Shown: positions 10,805 through 22,863, numbered from the stretch's first letter. The stretch is DNA of 64,000 nucleotides from Cryptomeria japonica (GCF_030272615.1 NC_081405.1:568723095-568787094); one strand, 5' to 3'. Program-made: numbers and translations. The notes: a model not told the origin generated them from the letters alone.

Positions 10805-10990
10805 GGCAAAATAAAAAAAAATCCCTAAAAACCATAAAAAATAAAAAAATGTCCTGAAAAAATTTAAAAAAATCAAAAAATGTCCTGAAATAATCATAAA
10901 AAAATTGAAAAATGTCCTGAAAAAATCATAAAAAAATCAAATAAAGTCTTGAAAAAAATGAACACAAAAAAATTGTAAAAAACTCGAAAA
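10805..10990 (+). repeat. A-rich tandem repeat with ATGTCCTGAAA units
   Basis: About four copies of a 30-40 bp unit containing ATGTCCTGAAAAAATC and A runs. Bases 10240-10800 and 10990-11170 show no gene. Confidence 0.7.
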
Positions 10991-11170
10991 AGCAAAGCAA
11001 AAAAAGAAAATCCCTTTTGTGCATAAGACAGATCGCTGAGCACACATCCAACGACACACAATCACACATTGTGCTTTAATGAAATCATGCATAAACAGAT
11101 GAACTTTTTCAATCAAACTAGACATTCAAACTGATCACAATTGTCATATCAATCGAATGTTAACATCAAT

Positions 11171-12341
11171 ATCGATCATTGTCATCAATCTTGTCATCTT
11201 GCGATCGATTTGTCATCGATCATTGACATTTTCAATCTTGTCGCTTTGCGATCGATTTGTCATCGATCGTTGTCATTTTCAATTTTGTCATTTTGTGATC
11301 GATTTGTCATTGATCGTCATCTTTCTCAATCGTGTCAATTTGGATCAATTAGTCATTGTTCCTCGTCAATTGGCACATTTATCAATCAAATCATTTGTTA
11401 GCATTGGTCCTTTGTCAGTCAGAATCATGATCAAATCGAATCGATATCAATGATACTTTGTCAAGACCTAATTGTCATTCTTGCATTTTCTAATTCATCT
11501 TCTAGGGTTTCATGATTTATTCATTTAACCTTGTTTGTCATTTCTCCCTCTAGATTAAATAGTTTATTTATTCTATGTCTTCTCATCACAATTAAATGTT
11601 TATTTAATTGGCTAACTAATTCTTCCCTCTTTGTGAATTAATTAATAAATGAAAAATTGTTAATTAATTCACTTAATTCCTAATTTCCTCATTTTCTAAA
11701 TTTCTTAATTCCTAATTTCCTCAATTTTCTAATTTCCTAATTTCTAATTCATCTAATTTCAATTCTCTCCTATTTTTCTCCTAATTTCATGGGAATGACA
11801 TTTCAAGTTGTCATAATTTGTCATAATTGACAATCAATCAATTTTGACATAGAAATTTGCCATAATTTTTTCAAAATTATCAATCAATCAATTTTGCATA
11901 GAAAGTGTCAATTTGTCATAATTTGTCATGTTTGTCATTCTTGATTTGCAATTTCTATTTGAATCAAATTCATGCTAATTTTGTCTTTTCTCCAATTTGT
12001 CTATAAATTGGATGAATTTCTTCAATCAAGGCCCCTGATCCCTGGTCGAATCAATCACGCTTCTAGTATTCTTGCGCTATCATCTTGTCTACTTGCTTTC
12101 ACATCATGCTTATGCACTAGTAGGTGAGATCCACAAACAAAGCTATTTGAAGGAGAAAGAAGGACAATGGAGCCACATGAAGGAGACATCTGCATTTGGT
12201 TTGCTTAGTTTTCAATCTTGAATGTCTTGTTTTCATGTTTTCATTGAATGTTATTAGGATTGGTCATTGCAATTGAGTTTTCGTGATTGAACTAGGCTAT
12301 TGTTTATGTTGCTTTGATGATTTCCACAATTCCTATCTACA
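11171..12341 (+). repeat. GYP-A 3' LTR, lacking its first 319 bp
   Basis: It matches 3708-4878 without indels (1171 bp each) and ends CTATCTACA next to the GGTAT duplication. The first 319 bp of the LTR and the adjacent polypurine tract are missing, and unrelated sequence (AATGTTAACATCAAT) precedes it. A deletion after insertion would explain this. Confidence 0.9.
12002..12008 (+). promoter_or_regulatory. TATA box of GYP-A 3' LTR
   Basis: TATAAAT at the same relative place as 4539-4545 in the other LTR. Confidence 0.55.
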
Positions 12342-12931
12342 GGTATATATGTAAGATCTTATTTGTAAGATCGATAGGTGATTGGGAAAAAGAATTTTAA
12401 GAAGGTATATGCAAGAATAAGAAGAGCTATACATGCAGACATCATTTAAGGTGAAGCAAGGTTTTTGTGAAGGCATATCAGAACTAAATCGATACTGGAT
12501 CCAACATATGAAGATGCTATTTTGAGCAGTACATCATTATTAGATTTAACCATCCAATTGTAGTCAGTGTGACTCCTATTTGTGTTTGACTAGTGAGCTC
12601 TAGGCGATTGGCCTTTCTGCATATGTAGACCCCATTTATATACACATACTATCTGTAGTAGTATCATTTCATTGTGGGTAAGGTTTCCCACCATGGTTTT
12701 TCCCCTTATAGGGTTTCCATGTACAAGCATTGGTGTTATGTGTAGTGGATGTTATTGTCTTTCTCTTTCATGCATTAATCTTTACTGGTACTGTAATTAA
12801 CTAATAAACTGTATACCGGCATAAAGTTTTATTTACCGGTATTAAGCATTAATTTTGGTTAAGTTGTTTTTGGTTTGAATTTATTAGACAACTAATTCAC
12901 CCCCCCTCTTAGTTGTCTCCGGGACCTAACA
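12342..12931 (+). repeat. COP1a 3' LTR, second part (with right GGTAT copy)
   Basis: The COP1 LTR resumes after the duplication (12342-12346) and ends CCGGGACCTAACA at 12931. It contains the conserved GTGGGTAAGGTTTCCCACC hairpin region (12674-12723) and, near the end, a C7 tract followed by TCTTAGTTGTC, both shared with other copia LTRs here. Confidence 0.92.
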
Positions 12932-14088
12932 GATATACAATCATTACTGAATCCCTATACCAACACGGTCTTGATGGTACTCTCCTTCAATGTTTGGAGC
13001 AGGATGAGACAACAAAGGCCTTGGAAGAGGTCCATGAAGGAATTAGTGGGATTCACTCAAGCAGTCCTTCACTAGCAAAGAAGATCATGTGTGCTAGATA
13101 CTATTGGCTGTCCATGGAAAAAGACTCCTACTATTTTGTCAAAAAATGCAAGAAATACCAAATTCATGGAGACTTGATACATGCACCAGCACAAGAATTG
13201 CAATCAATCACAACACCATGGCCCTTTTGTCAATGGCGACTTGACCTTGTGGGTAAAATTCATCCATCTTCATCCAATAGCCACAAATTTATCATTACCA
13301 CCACTAAATACTTCACAAAGTGGATCAAAGTTATTCCACTTACCCAAGTCATCGACAAGCAGATCACCTCATTCATCCTTAATTACATCATCTTCCGGTA
13401 TGGTGTACCCATATCCATCATCATAGATAACGAGCTTCCTTTCAAAAATTAGGATGTCTGTGAGCTCTGTGAAAAATTCCACATCCAACACCACTTTTCC
13501 ACTCCCTATTACCCACAAGGAAATGGTCAAGCCGAAGCATCAACCAAGAACATATTGTGAATTATCAAGAAAACAGTTAATGATGCTAGCCATGTTTGGC
13601 ATGTTCAATTGAATCTAGCACTATGGGCATATCGAACTAGCATTTGAACCCCTATAGGCGCAACTCCTTACTCACTGGTCTATGGTGCAGAAGCCATCCT
13701 TCCTATTGAGGTCGAGATACCATCTCTATGGTTTTCCTTGCATAATCTGATAGATGGTGAAGCATACCAAGTCTCCTATCTTCAAGGCTTGGAACTACTT
13801 GATGAAAGGTGACAAGCTACATACAACCACCTCAAAGCCAATCAACAATGCATGAGAAGAAGCTATAATCATTGGGTTAGACCTAAAACATTTGAGGTAG
13901 GTGATCTTGTTCTTAGAGAGAATCCTCATAACCAACCAAACAGGGAACATTAGGGAAAGTTTGAATCAAACTGGTTGGGTCCATATGTTATCACTACTGG
14001 GTCTGGGGCATATCAGTTGGCTAACTTAGAAGGAGAACCACTAGTAGATCAGATCAACAACATGCACCTCAAATGGTTTCATACATAA
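12932..14088 (+). pseudogene. GYP-B Ty3/gypsy integrase (five nonsense mutations, no frameshift)
   Basis: One frame covers the whole domain. It has a zinc-binding region from HEGISG to KKCKKYQIHGD, where the last Cys of the HHCC set is Tyr. Then come the core motifs WRLDLVGKI (first Asp), IIDNELPFKN (second Asp; usually DNG) and YYPQGNGQAEA (Glu), the late motif LALWAYRTS, and a C-terminus LANLEGEPLVDQINNMHLKW ending at TAA 14086-14088. TAG at 13450, TGA at 13558, 13645 and 13810, and TAG at 13951 interrupt it. Each fits a single C-to-T change in CGA or CAG. The enzyme would insert element cDNA. It is dead here. Confidence 0.92.
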
Positions 14089-16257
14089 ACTATCCAGAGA
14101 ATCAGGATCCAATACATACCAGAAAAACACAAAAAACATTCAGATAAATGTTTTTGTAGAAAATACAAAAAAATCATGCATCCAAACGGTGAACAACCAC
14201 TCCGGTGGCACCTTGGGTAAGTGCGATAGTGAAAACCTGGCAAACGGGCACCACTCGTAAAGGCTATGGCTCCATTGTCTTTCATACTTTTTGTGACCTC
14301 ATTCATTACATCCATTCATCCATCAGTCAAACCATGACTTGTTATTGATATGCAATCAAGGATAGTATTTCATGCGTCTTGCATCCTGCCTTTTTCATAG
14401 TAATATCTAAACTGGGGGCAATGCTCTTAACCTATTGATGGAAGTAGATTCTACATTACTTGTGATTCATTAAGTCTTTCATTCAAAACTGTCTCATAAA
14501 ATCCAAAAACATTCACAACATTCCAAAAAATCCAAAAACATGATAAAACATAAAAAATCAATTAAAAACATGGCAACACCTGAAATCCTTTGTACATACA
14601 CATCACAAAAAACATCAAACCAATATTTTGAGCTACTCAAATGATGATCACTTATCAAATCAATCAATCAATCAACACATCCCCACACACAACTATCTTA
14701 ACAAGGATGAATCTTTCCTCACCAAAACAAAGACAAAGATAACATTTTCTTTGACAAGAAAATTTTGTTTAAGCTATCAAGTACTTGGTCAGTTTGATAA
14801 GTTATTTATTCATTTATATTGGGGTCCTACGCTACTCTGAGATATCCATAAGTGATTAGAGTATCTATGATGGTTCCTCGGCATCATTGTTTATTGTTTG
14901 TGAATTGTTCCAATAAAGTTATGGGGCATGTACTAATGGTGTCTACATGGGAAGATCACTAAGCTACGTGATCTTATGTGAAATACAGTCATGGATCACT
15001 ATGGCTTACTGACCACAATGTATACCTTGACCATCTACACATGAACTAGAATGGAGGGTCCATATTCTTTATCTATGCTGCTTGCTTACAGGTACAATGC
15101 TCCAAACTTGGTTCCTACTGCCTCATCCAAGATTGATACTACCATGCTCGATGATGAAAAATAAAGCACTATGGATCATCATTTCATTTCATCTATTTAT
15201 ATTTCATTCCATCCATCCATACATTCATAATAGTTGCATATCATTCATACATATTAATGACAATGGTTGCATACTCTATTTTTTTCAATCTTCTTCCATA
15301 GGAATGAGTCCTAGGTCCTCCATATCTTCTATCTAACATTGAATCCCTCCCTCTCACCCTCCCTATCTTGATCATCAATATCATCATAATCCCTTCATCA
15401 TTTTCCATCAACTCAATCAAGCTACATTCATCACCATCCATCTTTAATAGGAGGGGTTGCGCTTCCCATCCTCGGTCATCCTATAAATCAAGCCAGTTAC
15501 TTTGTCTACATAGGAACATCGACTCACACATACCTAGACTATCAATAGATACTCTGATCAAGTATCTTTGGGTCTCAACAAGCAATCGATCATGGAAATC
15601 CTAGACTACAAAAGGCATTTATCATAATGACTTAGTCTCAACGGGGCTGCTATGATTCACCACAACCATCCATCACACACACACACACACACTCAATTGC
15701 TCAACCAATCAAACACAATCACAATGGACAATTACATGAATTGTCTGTCTCAATGAGTATTTTGCCTCAAATACCTTGGCTTCATTGGGAAATTACATGA
15801 ATTGTCTAAGTCTCATCAGGTAACTTTGATTCACTTACTCTGACTTTATCTTGTCAAGGAGACCAACTGACATCAACCGTCATGCTTTGACTAGATCGGG
15901 GCAATTAAATCGATTGCACCAGATTGTCCAACTAGTTTTGATCAATTGTATAACATCAATCGAAATCACAAACACCACATTTGCACCGTATCTCCAACAT
16001 GACCTAAGGGTATTCACTGGCTTTCTATTTCTCCGTATTCACCCCATTTTCTTCCATTCTTTCACCATTATTCCTTATTTCTTCTATTCTACCTCCCCTC
16101 CAATTCTCATTCTTTTTCGAGAGATCGCCCAATTTTTCAGAATTTTTCGGCCCATCTCTCGAGGGGGTAAACCACCCACTAAATTAACATTTATGGGGCA
16201 TATTTCTTCACATCTATTTTTCTTTCTTTGAAACGACGCGATAAACCACATTGTCTC
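14089..16257 (+). other. GYP-B 3' non-coding region
   Basis: No supported gene. It contains GAAAACCTGGCAAAC (14230-14245), ACTGGGGGCAATG (14411), A-rich CCAAAAACAT repeats (14490-14575), a CA run (15675-15691) and two copies of ATTACATGAATTGTCT (15733 and 15791). CTTTGAAACGACGCGATAAA near 16227 resembles the sequence just inside the GYP-C LTR. Confidence 0.6.
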
Positions 16258-16270
16258 AAAGAGGGGAAAA
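16258..16270 (+). promoter_or_regulatory. Polypurine tract of GYP-B
   Basis: AAAGAGGGGAAAA lies directly before the LTR start. GYP-C has AAAGAGGGGCAAA in the same place (minus strand, 62043-62055), and both are preceded by TTGTCTC. This is the expected plus-strand primer site. Confidence 0.75.
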
Positions 16271-16950
16271 TATAGTCACATAAATTTGTCCATTTAATTA
16301 AATGAATATTTATTTTTTATTTAATTAATAAACCTTCAATAATCAATTAATTAAATTAATATTTAATTAATTCATCCTCAATCATTCGCCTATTAATTAA
16401 ATAAATTATTTAATTTATTTCAATTAATTCATTAAACCAAATTCACAATCAATTAAATGAATAAATCCTATTTATTTAATTTAATCCCCTTTCCTCTTTT
16501 AAATAAATAATTAAAACATTTATTTAAATCATTAAACTCCCCCCCACTTGCATTCTCCTACAAATGCAAGTTGCAATGACAATTGAAATAAATTAAATTT
16601 ATTTTGATTAAAATCCTATTTTCCCTCACCCACCAAACCCACTTGCAATCCTAAATCCCCTTCTAGATTCTTCTAAACCATTCCTAATTAGCCTAATCCA
16701 TCCCCTAAATATTGTCACATTCCTAAGCAACTTGGAGTCACTTCTCAAAGCATTTAATGCTTTCTGTGTTCAACAAGCTAACCTCTAAAGTCTTCCAAAC
16801 CACTAATGTCTCTTACATGACCATTAATGGCTCTTACATAACCATTTATGGTTAAATCCACTTGCCCCCATGGTTAGAGACTTTCCCTCTAACTCAACCT
16901 CCATTTAACCCACGTGTCTCCTCAAGCATTTATTGCTTTGACCATGGTTA
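16271..16950 (+). repeat. GYP-B 3' LTR, first part
   Basis: It starts TATAGTCACA after the polypurine tract, the terminal TG apparently mutated to TA. It has many AATTAATTAAAT words. It is cut by COP2a at 16950 and resumes at 24539. Confidence 0.75.
16946..16950. repeat. Target-site duplication GGTTA of COP2a (left copy)
   Basis: GGTTA at 16946-16950 is repeated at 24534-24538, flanking TGATAACTCA on the left and TGCCAACA on the right. Confidence 0.93.
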
Positions 16951-18529
16951 TGATAACTCAATGATGAACCACTAGTACTAAACCGGTACTAAGAGGGGGG
17001 GTGAATCAGTATAAACACAAATATAGTCAAAAACTGGTTTGACAACAAATACTCCAAAAGACTGACAAACAGGAATATCGGTAAAACAGAGTGCAATCGG
17101 TAACATCCAGTATAGCTCAATCAGTCATGAACTGGTCACTCAATAAGCTTTCGTCTTAGCTCAATACTACAGTATCATTATATTCTCATGCATAAACAAG
17201 TAAACTTAACCATTAGATCTTCACAACAGTGAGTTCAATATGTTTTATAGACAGACATAAAACATAGAACCTTCATGTGCTTAAATGATAAAACAAAGCA
17301 TCACAAGACAGAAGCATTTCACATGACACACATATTTTTCACGTGGAAACCCAACTGGGAAAAACCACGGTGGGGATGAATACCCACAAGTTACTTTTTG
17401 AACTTTTTGGAAGTCCACTTTGTTAGGAGCCTTGTCCGGTTAAGGACATTACAATTCGTTCTGGTAGGAACCGATCCTGTTAGGGATCACCTGGTTAAGG
17501 GATACCTGGTTAAGGGTTAAACCCGGTAGGGTCACCTTGTTAGAGGATTTCAAGAACTCAATAGCTGAAAGGATCTCCCAAGCTTCTCAAGCTTCTCAGA
17601 ACTCATTAGCCTCGAGTTACCCGGTTAAGGGATTTAAAACAAGCCGGTTAAGACCACCCGATTTAAGGGATTTTGAATCAAGCCAGTTAAGGCTACCCTG
17701 TTAGGGGATTTTACAACTGTTGAAATGGTTAGAGATCAACAAGTATTACAATGATCTGTTAACAGCACCCAATGCTAATGCAGATCCGTTTTTGGCTCCT
17801 CTTCACCTTCTGCACATTCACTTTGCAGATATCTCTTCTCTCCTTTGGTCTAGCAAGAAGCACGTATCACTTCCCTTTGATACACACTCACAACTTTTTC
17901 CAACAACTTTAGAAAGAAACACAACATCGACCTTATAGGAAATATATAGGTTGGTAGAAAAAACCCTAAACCTTAAACCTATTAGGTTAAGCAATTGAAA
18001 CGGTTTGATTCTAACCGTTGAATCATACTGCATTAAATGGAACAATCTTGAATCGATCTCAAGACATTCTCCATCATCCATTATCCACCATTTTCATGGC
18101 GGTGGATAACCCATCATGCGTTATCACCATTTGACAGACTTTGCACATTCCTGAGGTAGATAGGAATAGTCTTCTTCATGCAAGATCCTTCACACGCATA
18201 GAGCTTACGTGGCAACACGATCTGTCCTCCATCATATTGGTAACTCATCACACAAAGATCACCGATTGAGTCACATAGACTTGAGGTACTCCAAATGAAA
18301 ACCCCAAACTGGAAGCTACCTACCAACCAGTAGTCATACAATGCTTCCATGTGCCGGTTCACCTTGAACAAATATGCCGCTTCACTTTGGCATATAAACC
18401 GGTTCATATATATGTCGGTTCCTCTCTCTTCACCTATCATGTGTGCTAGTTCTCACCATGTCTCATATTGACATCAATGACAACATACAATATCATTTTG
18501 TCATCATGTCAGTTCACATAATGCCAACA
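16951..18529 (-). repeat. COP2a 3' LTR (left copy, 1579 bp)
   Basis: On the minus strand it starts TGTTGGCATTATG (at 18529) and ends GAGTTATCA (at 16951). It contains a G7 tract near 16985, the CACGTGGAAACCCAACTGGG module (17340-17395) and many CCGGTTAAGGGAT-type repeats (17440-17700). No gene. Confidence 0.93.
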
Positions 18530-18542
18530 ATCTCCCCCTTTG
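18530..18542 (-). promoter_or_regulatory. Polypurine tract of COP2a
   Basis: On the minus strand AAAGGGGGAGAT directly precedes TGTTGG of the LTR. More purine tracts lie at about 18630 and 18690. Confidence 0.75.
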
Positions 18543-18772
18543 GCATTGATGGCAATATACAAAAGATATCTTCTCTGCTTCACATCTTCTGCCCATTTGT
18601 TGCAGATATCTTTTCACTTCACTCCTTCTCCCCCTTTGACAACAATGCCAAAGTGAAGGTACAAACATTTCTATTTCATCATGTTGCTCCCCCTGAGGAG
18701 TAGCATCCTTCAACACACCAATCAACCAAAACTTTATCTTTCTAGTACCTGACTGATGTGGAACAATCACTT

Positions 18773-20212
18773 TTAGTTCACCTCCTGAAGGGGAAATACC
18801 CCTAATTCACCTCTCAAATGCACAAATGTTGTTTTTGGGAGAGGCTTGGTGAATATGTCTGCTAACTGCTCCTTACTGGACACATGCTCTAGTGCAATCT
18901 CTTTATTTTGAACCTTTTCCCTCAAGAAATGATACTTAAGCTCAAAATGCTTGGTTCTAGAATGTAAAACTGGATTCTTTGATATATTGATAGCACTTGT
19001 GTGATCACAGAATATACTTACCAGTTCAGATATAGGGATCTTGAAGCCTTCCAGTACATGCTTCATCCAGATTGTTTGAGTGTAGTTCATGAAAGCTGCA
19101 ACTTACTTCGCTTCCATTGTAGACTGAGAGTTGCAACTCTATTTTTTACTCATCCATGAGACCAGTCAACCACCAAGAAAGAATGCACCACCAGTTGTGC
19201 TCTTCCGGTCATCCACATTACCGACCCAATCAGCATCTGTGAATACTTTTAGATTGAAATTATTGTTGTATGGGTACCACAATCCATAGTTAACTGTTCC
19301 CTTCAGATACCTAAGAATTTGCTTCACTGCACTTAGGTGAGATTCTCTTGGACTCTTCTGGAACCTTGCAGTGATGCCAACTGCATGTGCAATATCTGGT
19401 CTACTATGCACTACATAATGTAACTTACCAATCATTTATTGGTATTCCTTCTCATCAACCAGTGCAGAATCATCTTCTTTTGTCAATTTGCAACCGGTCA
19501 CCATTGGTGTACCAACCAGTTTGCTATCTTCCATGCCAAAAGTCTTCAACACCTCTTTGACATATTTGGACTGAGTGATGAAGATTCCATCTTCCATCTG
19601 CTGGATCTGCAGTCCAATGAAGAACTTAATCTCCCCTATGAGTGACATCTCAAACTCTTTCTTCATCTCATCAGCAAACTCATGACTCATCTTATCATCT
19701 CCACCAAAGATGATGTCATCAACAAAAACTTCACAGATCAGGATCTAATCTCCTTCAGATTTCAAATAGATATTGCTATCTTCACTTGTTCTCTCAAATC
19801 CAATCTTCACAAGATGGGAATGTAGGCACTCATACCATGCCCTAGGTGCTTTCTTTAGACCATATAATGCTTTATGTAGCCTACATACCATGTCATTGTC
19901 TTCAGATAGGGCAAACCCATCTGGTTGCTCAATATACACTTCCTCTTCAAGTACACCATTTAGAAATGCAGATTTTATGTCCATTTGATATACCTTGAAT
20001 CTCTTAAAAGATGCATATGCAAGAAGCATACGAACTCCTTCCAGTCTAGCTACAGGAGCAAAGGTTTCCCTAGAGTCTTCACCTTCTTCTTGAGCATATC
20101 CTTTGCATACCAGTCTAGCTTTATTCCTAATCACTGTGCCATCCTCATTCAACTTATTTCTGAATACCCATTTGGTGCTAATGACATTTTTATGCTCTGG
20201 TCTGGGTACCAA
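18773..20212 (-). pseudogene. COP2a reverse transcriptase and RNase H (decayed)
   Basis: RT reads from [12 protein letters not shown] (near 20170) through [31 protein letters not shown] and the catalytic FVDDIIFGG to IGLQIQQMEDGIF. A stop lies just after LKSEGD (near 19745) and another at about 19435. RNase H has FTDADWVGNVDD (first Asp) and FCDHTSAINISKNP, ending ADIFTKPLPKTTF and the stop near 18773. RNase H is broken at about 19100-19165. These would copy element RNA and degrade the template. The order and motifs are clear; no full product is possible. Confidence 0.9.
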
Positions 20213-20215
20213 GGA

Positions 20216-21574
20216 TCATGTACCATTTTTCTCTATCTGGTCAAGTTCTTCTTCCATTGCCTTGATCCTGTCTTCATCTTTATGAGCCTCTTTGAATGAC
20301 TTAGGCTCAAATTCAGAGATCATACATGAGTTTTCTCTGATCTTTCTTCTTGTAAGGATTCCTGCATCCTTATCACTTATGATCTGCTTGGGATCATGAT
20401 TCAACTTGACATACCGAGGAATGGTCTTAACTTGTTCTTCTTGCTTTTCTTCTTCATCCTCATCTTCATTAGTATCAACATTCACCGGTTCAGGAACACT
20501 GTTATTGGTACTCGGTTGACTGACAACCGGTTCCCAGAAGGTTGCAACTAGTTCATTTACTAGTTGCTCACTGTCAGTTTCCTCAGTCTTCTCAGAGGAT
20601 TCATCAACTCTTACATTGATGCTTTCCATAATTCTCCGAGTCCTATTGTTGTAGCACTTGTAAGCTTTACTCTTGGTGGAATATCCTAGAAATATTCCCT
20701 TATCACATTTAGCTTCAAATTTACCCTGATGTTCACTCCTCTTGATGTAACATTTGCTACCAAATGCCTTAAAGTAGTTAACCATAGGTGTCTTACCAGT
20801 CCAATACTCATAAGGAGTTTTTTCCTTACCCTTTTTGATGAGTACCCGGTTCATAGTGTAGACTGCAGTGCTCACTGATTCTCTCCAGAAGGTGTGAGCA
20901 ACCTTTCCTTGGATCAACATGGTTCTAGCTGCTTCAACCACAGTCCAGTTATTCCTCTCTGCTAGGCCATTCTGTTGTGGAGTCTGGGGGGCAGACATTT
21001 GTCTCTTGATGCCAAATTCTTCACAATACTTGTTGAATTCACTAGAAGTGAATTCCCCTCCTTGATCAGTTCTGAGACATTTGATCCTTTTACCGATTTC
21101 CTTCTCCACTAATGCTCTAAATGCTTTGAATTTCCCAAAAGCTTCAGACTTATCTTTCAAGAATGTGACCCACATCATTCTTGAGCAGTCATCAGTGAGA
21201 ATCATGAAGTACTTATCACTCTACACACTTCTCATTTTCATAGGACCACATAAATCAGTGTGCACAAGATCAAGCAAGTTTTCAGCAGTGAAAGACTTAC
21301 CTTTAAAGGTTGAGGAAGACATTTTCCCCAATTGACATTCTCTACACAAGGTATTATCCAGTTTTCTCAGCATCGGCAACCCTCTAACTGCCTTGATCTT
21401 ACTAGCCTTCACAATCTTATCAAAGTTCATATGATAGAATCTCCTATGCCATATCCAACTTTCATCAAGATTAGCCATAAGACATGTACTTATATTTGTA
21501 TTTAGATGAAATAGGTTACCTTTAGTCTGCATGCCAGTGGCTACCAATTTGCCATCTTTACTTTGATTCTGCAA
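20216..21574 (-). pseudogene. COP2a pre-integrase zinc region and integrase (decayed)
   Basis: The pre-integrase His/Cys region (WHRRFYHMNFDKIVK to CRECQLGKMS) is followed by the integrase core. Catalytic residues lie in LVHTDLCGP, CLRTDQGGEFTS and GLAERNN. A 329-codon stretch (20216-21205) is still open from the core to the start of the RT region. It ends at TGA where the family has Trp (NGT-stop-SLV). A stop at about 21220 separates the two halves. Confidence 0.9.
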
Positions 21575-22863
21575 ACTCCATTCTTGAATTGCAAAGTGAG
21601 ACCACTGTCATTTAGCTGGGCAACACTTAGAAGGTTGTGTCTGAGACCTTCAACCCAGTACACATTGTTAGCACTACTCTTTCCATTCAAAGAGATGGAC
21701 CCTCTGCCTTTGACCATGCATGGTGCATCATTGCCAAAGTGAACCACACCACCATCATACTCATCTAAGGATTAAAACTTGCTCCGGTCACCAATCATAT
21801 GGTGAGAACAGCCACTGTCAATGATCCATTCATTTGAATTTTCAAACCAGGATACAAGAGCCTTCTTGTCTGCCACATCTTCCTTTACAACAACAAAAAC
21901 AATGTCTTCATTCTCTTCATCTTCTGATTCCTCATCTGTGACACCTTCATCAACAGCTACAAAATAGTTTCTCTGGTTCCCTCCTTTGAATTTCTTGAAC
22001 CTGTCTGGTTTATCCTTGTTGTCACTATTAGGACAGTTCATAGCAATATGTCCTATTCAGTTACAAGAAAAACATTTCAAAGGAAGCATACCTTTGTATT
22101 TACCAGTCCCTTTTGGAAATCTCCTAGCTAGAAGAGCTTCAAATTCCATCAGAAACTCTTCATCCTTCACTTCTCTATTCTGACTAGGTTCCCCACCAGT
22201 GCTAGCCTCTTTTCCTTTTCTGGATGGTATAGCAGAAGCTTTAAAAGCTGATTCTGTCTTTTGAACACTGCCATCAAAACTATTCAGTTCATAGGCTGTC
22301 AACTTGGCTATGATGGAATCCAAGGATGCCTTAGACTTGTCTATTGACCTCAGCTCCTGAATAGCAGCAACCCTTATTGCATAGACTGGCAATAGGGATC
22401 TCAGGACTTTACTTACCACAGTGGAATCTTCTATTTTGCCACCTGCACTCTTTATTTCTCCAACAACTGTTTTGATTCTTATTCCATACTGCTGAATGGT
22501 CTCTCCTTCAACCATCCACATGTTTTCAAATTTCACTCTCAGGCTTTCTTCCTTAGCCTATTTTACATGCTCATCACCACCATAGATATTTTCAAGAGCA
22601 TCCCATACCTCTTTGGGGTTTGCCTTGTCCTGAACATCAATGAACTCAATGTCAGATAAACTATTGATGAGGGCTTCCATGACTTGCCCATTTTCTTGTA
22701 TCTCTCTCTTTTGGTCATCGGTGAGAGTACTGGTAGGAACAACATATACATTTTCAACATAACTCTAGTGTTGAACACCCATGCTTTTGATAAATATCTT
22801 CATCCTGTCTTTCCATATACCAAAATTTTCCCTATTAAAGTTTGGACCTTCCCTCTTCATCAT
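21575..22863 (-). pseudogene. COP2a Gag and protease (decayed)
   Basis: Gag starts at ATG 22863 (MMKREGPNFNRENFGIWKDR). It has a stop in place of Trp near 22767 and another near 22560, then GETIQQYGIRIK and a zinc knuckle CFSCN-stop-IGHIAMNC near 22035-22075 in which a Gln codon has become a stop. The protease active site is EWIIDSGCSHHM near 21800-21835, with the D-S-G triad intact. COP2b has the same frame without the first stop. Gag would form the particle; the protease would cut the polyprotein. Confidence 0.9.

Larger units (their letters stand above)
3389..12341 (+). mobile_element. GYP-A: non-autonomous Tat-like gypsy LTR element with one intact ORF
   Basis: An 8953-bp element with an LTR of 1490 bp at the left, an LTR of 1171 bp at the right and an exact 5-bp duplication. 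The interior (4879-11170) has no protease, RT, RNase H or integrase on either strand that I can recognise. It has a leader with GCCTGTGT repeats, a 791-codon open frame, then A-rich tracts, a doubled GAAAACCTGGCAAAC motif and TGGGGGCA tracts like those downstream of the GYP-B integrase. The two LTRs differ by about 25 substitutions with no indel over 1171 bp (counted by eye), so it is younger than its surroundings. The Tat-like label is an inference from the shared 3' modules. Confidence 0.88.
1..12931 (+). mobile_element. COP1a: Ty1/copia LTR retrotransposon, 3' part, split by GYP-A
   Basis: The stretch runs from mid integrase through reverse transcriptase and RNase H to a 3' LTR, the domain order of Ty1/copia elements. 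The 5' half lies outside the window. The 3' LTR starts at 2918 (TGTTGG), is interrupted at 3389-12341 by GYP-A and ends at 12931 (CCTAACA). Just downstream the sequence continues as a gypsy integrase frame, so the element is inserted in GYP-B. Its own target-site duplication cannot be tested because the left end is missing. Stops and frameshifts show it is dead. It belongs to the same family as the copies at 28603-35897 and 55927-59434. Confidence 0.93.

Noticed and set aside
15241-15441. Minus-strand frame of 66 codons as another PMD relic in GYP-B
   Set aside because: Only a vague resemblance at its C-terminus; no PMD core motifs.
16251-16260. TGTCTCAAAG as the GYP-B LTR start
   Set aside because: It has TG, but it is followed by AAAGAGGGG, which fits the polypurine tract; the GYP-A end with an exact duplication aligns downstream of that tract.
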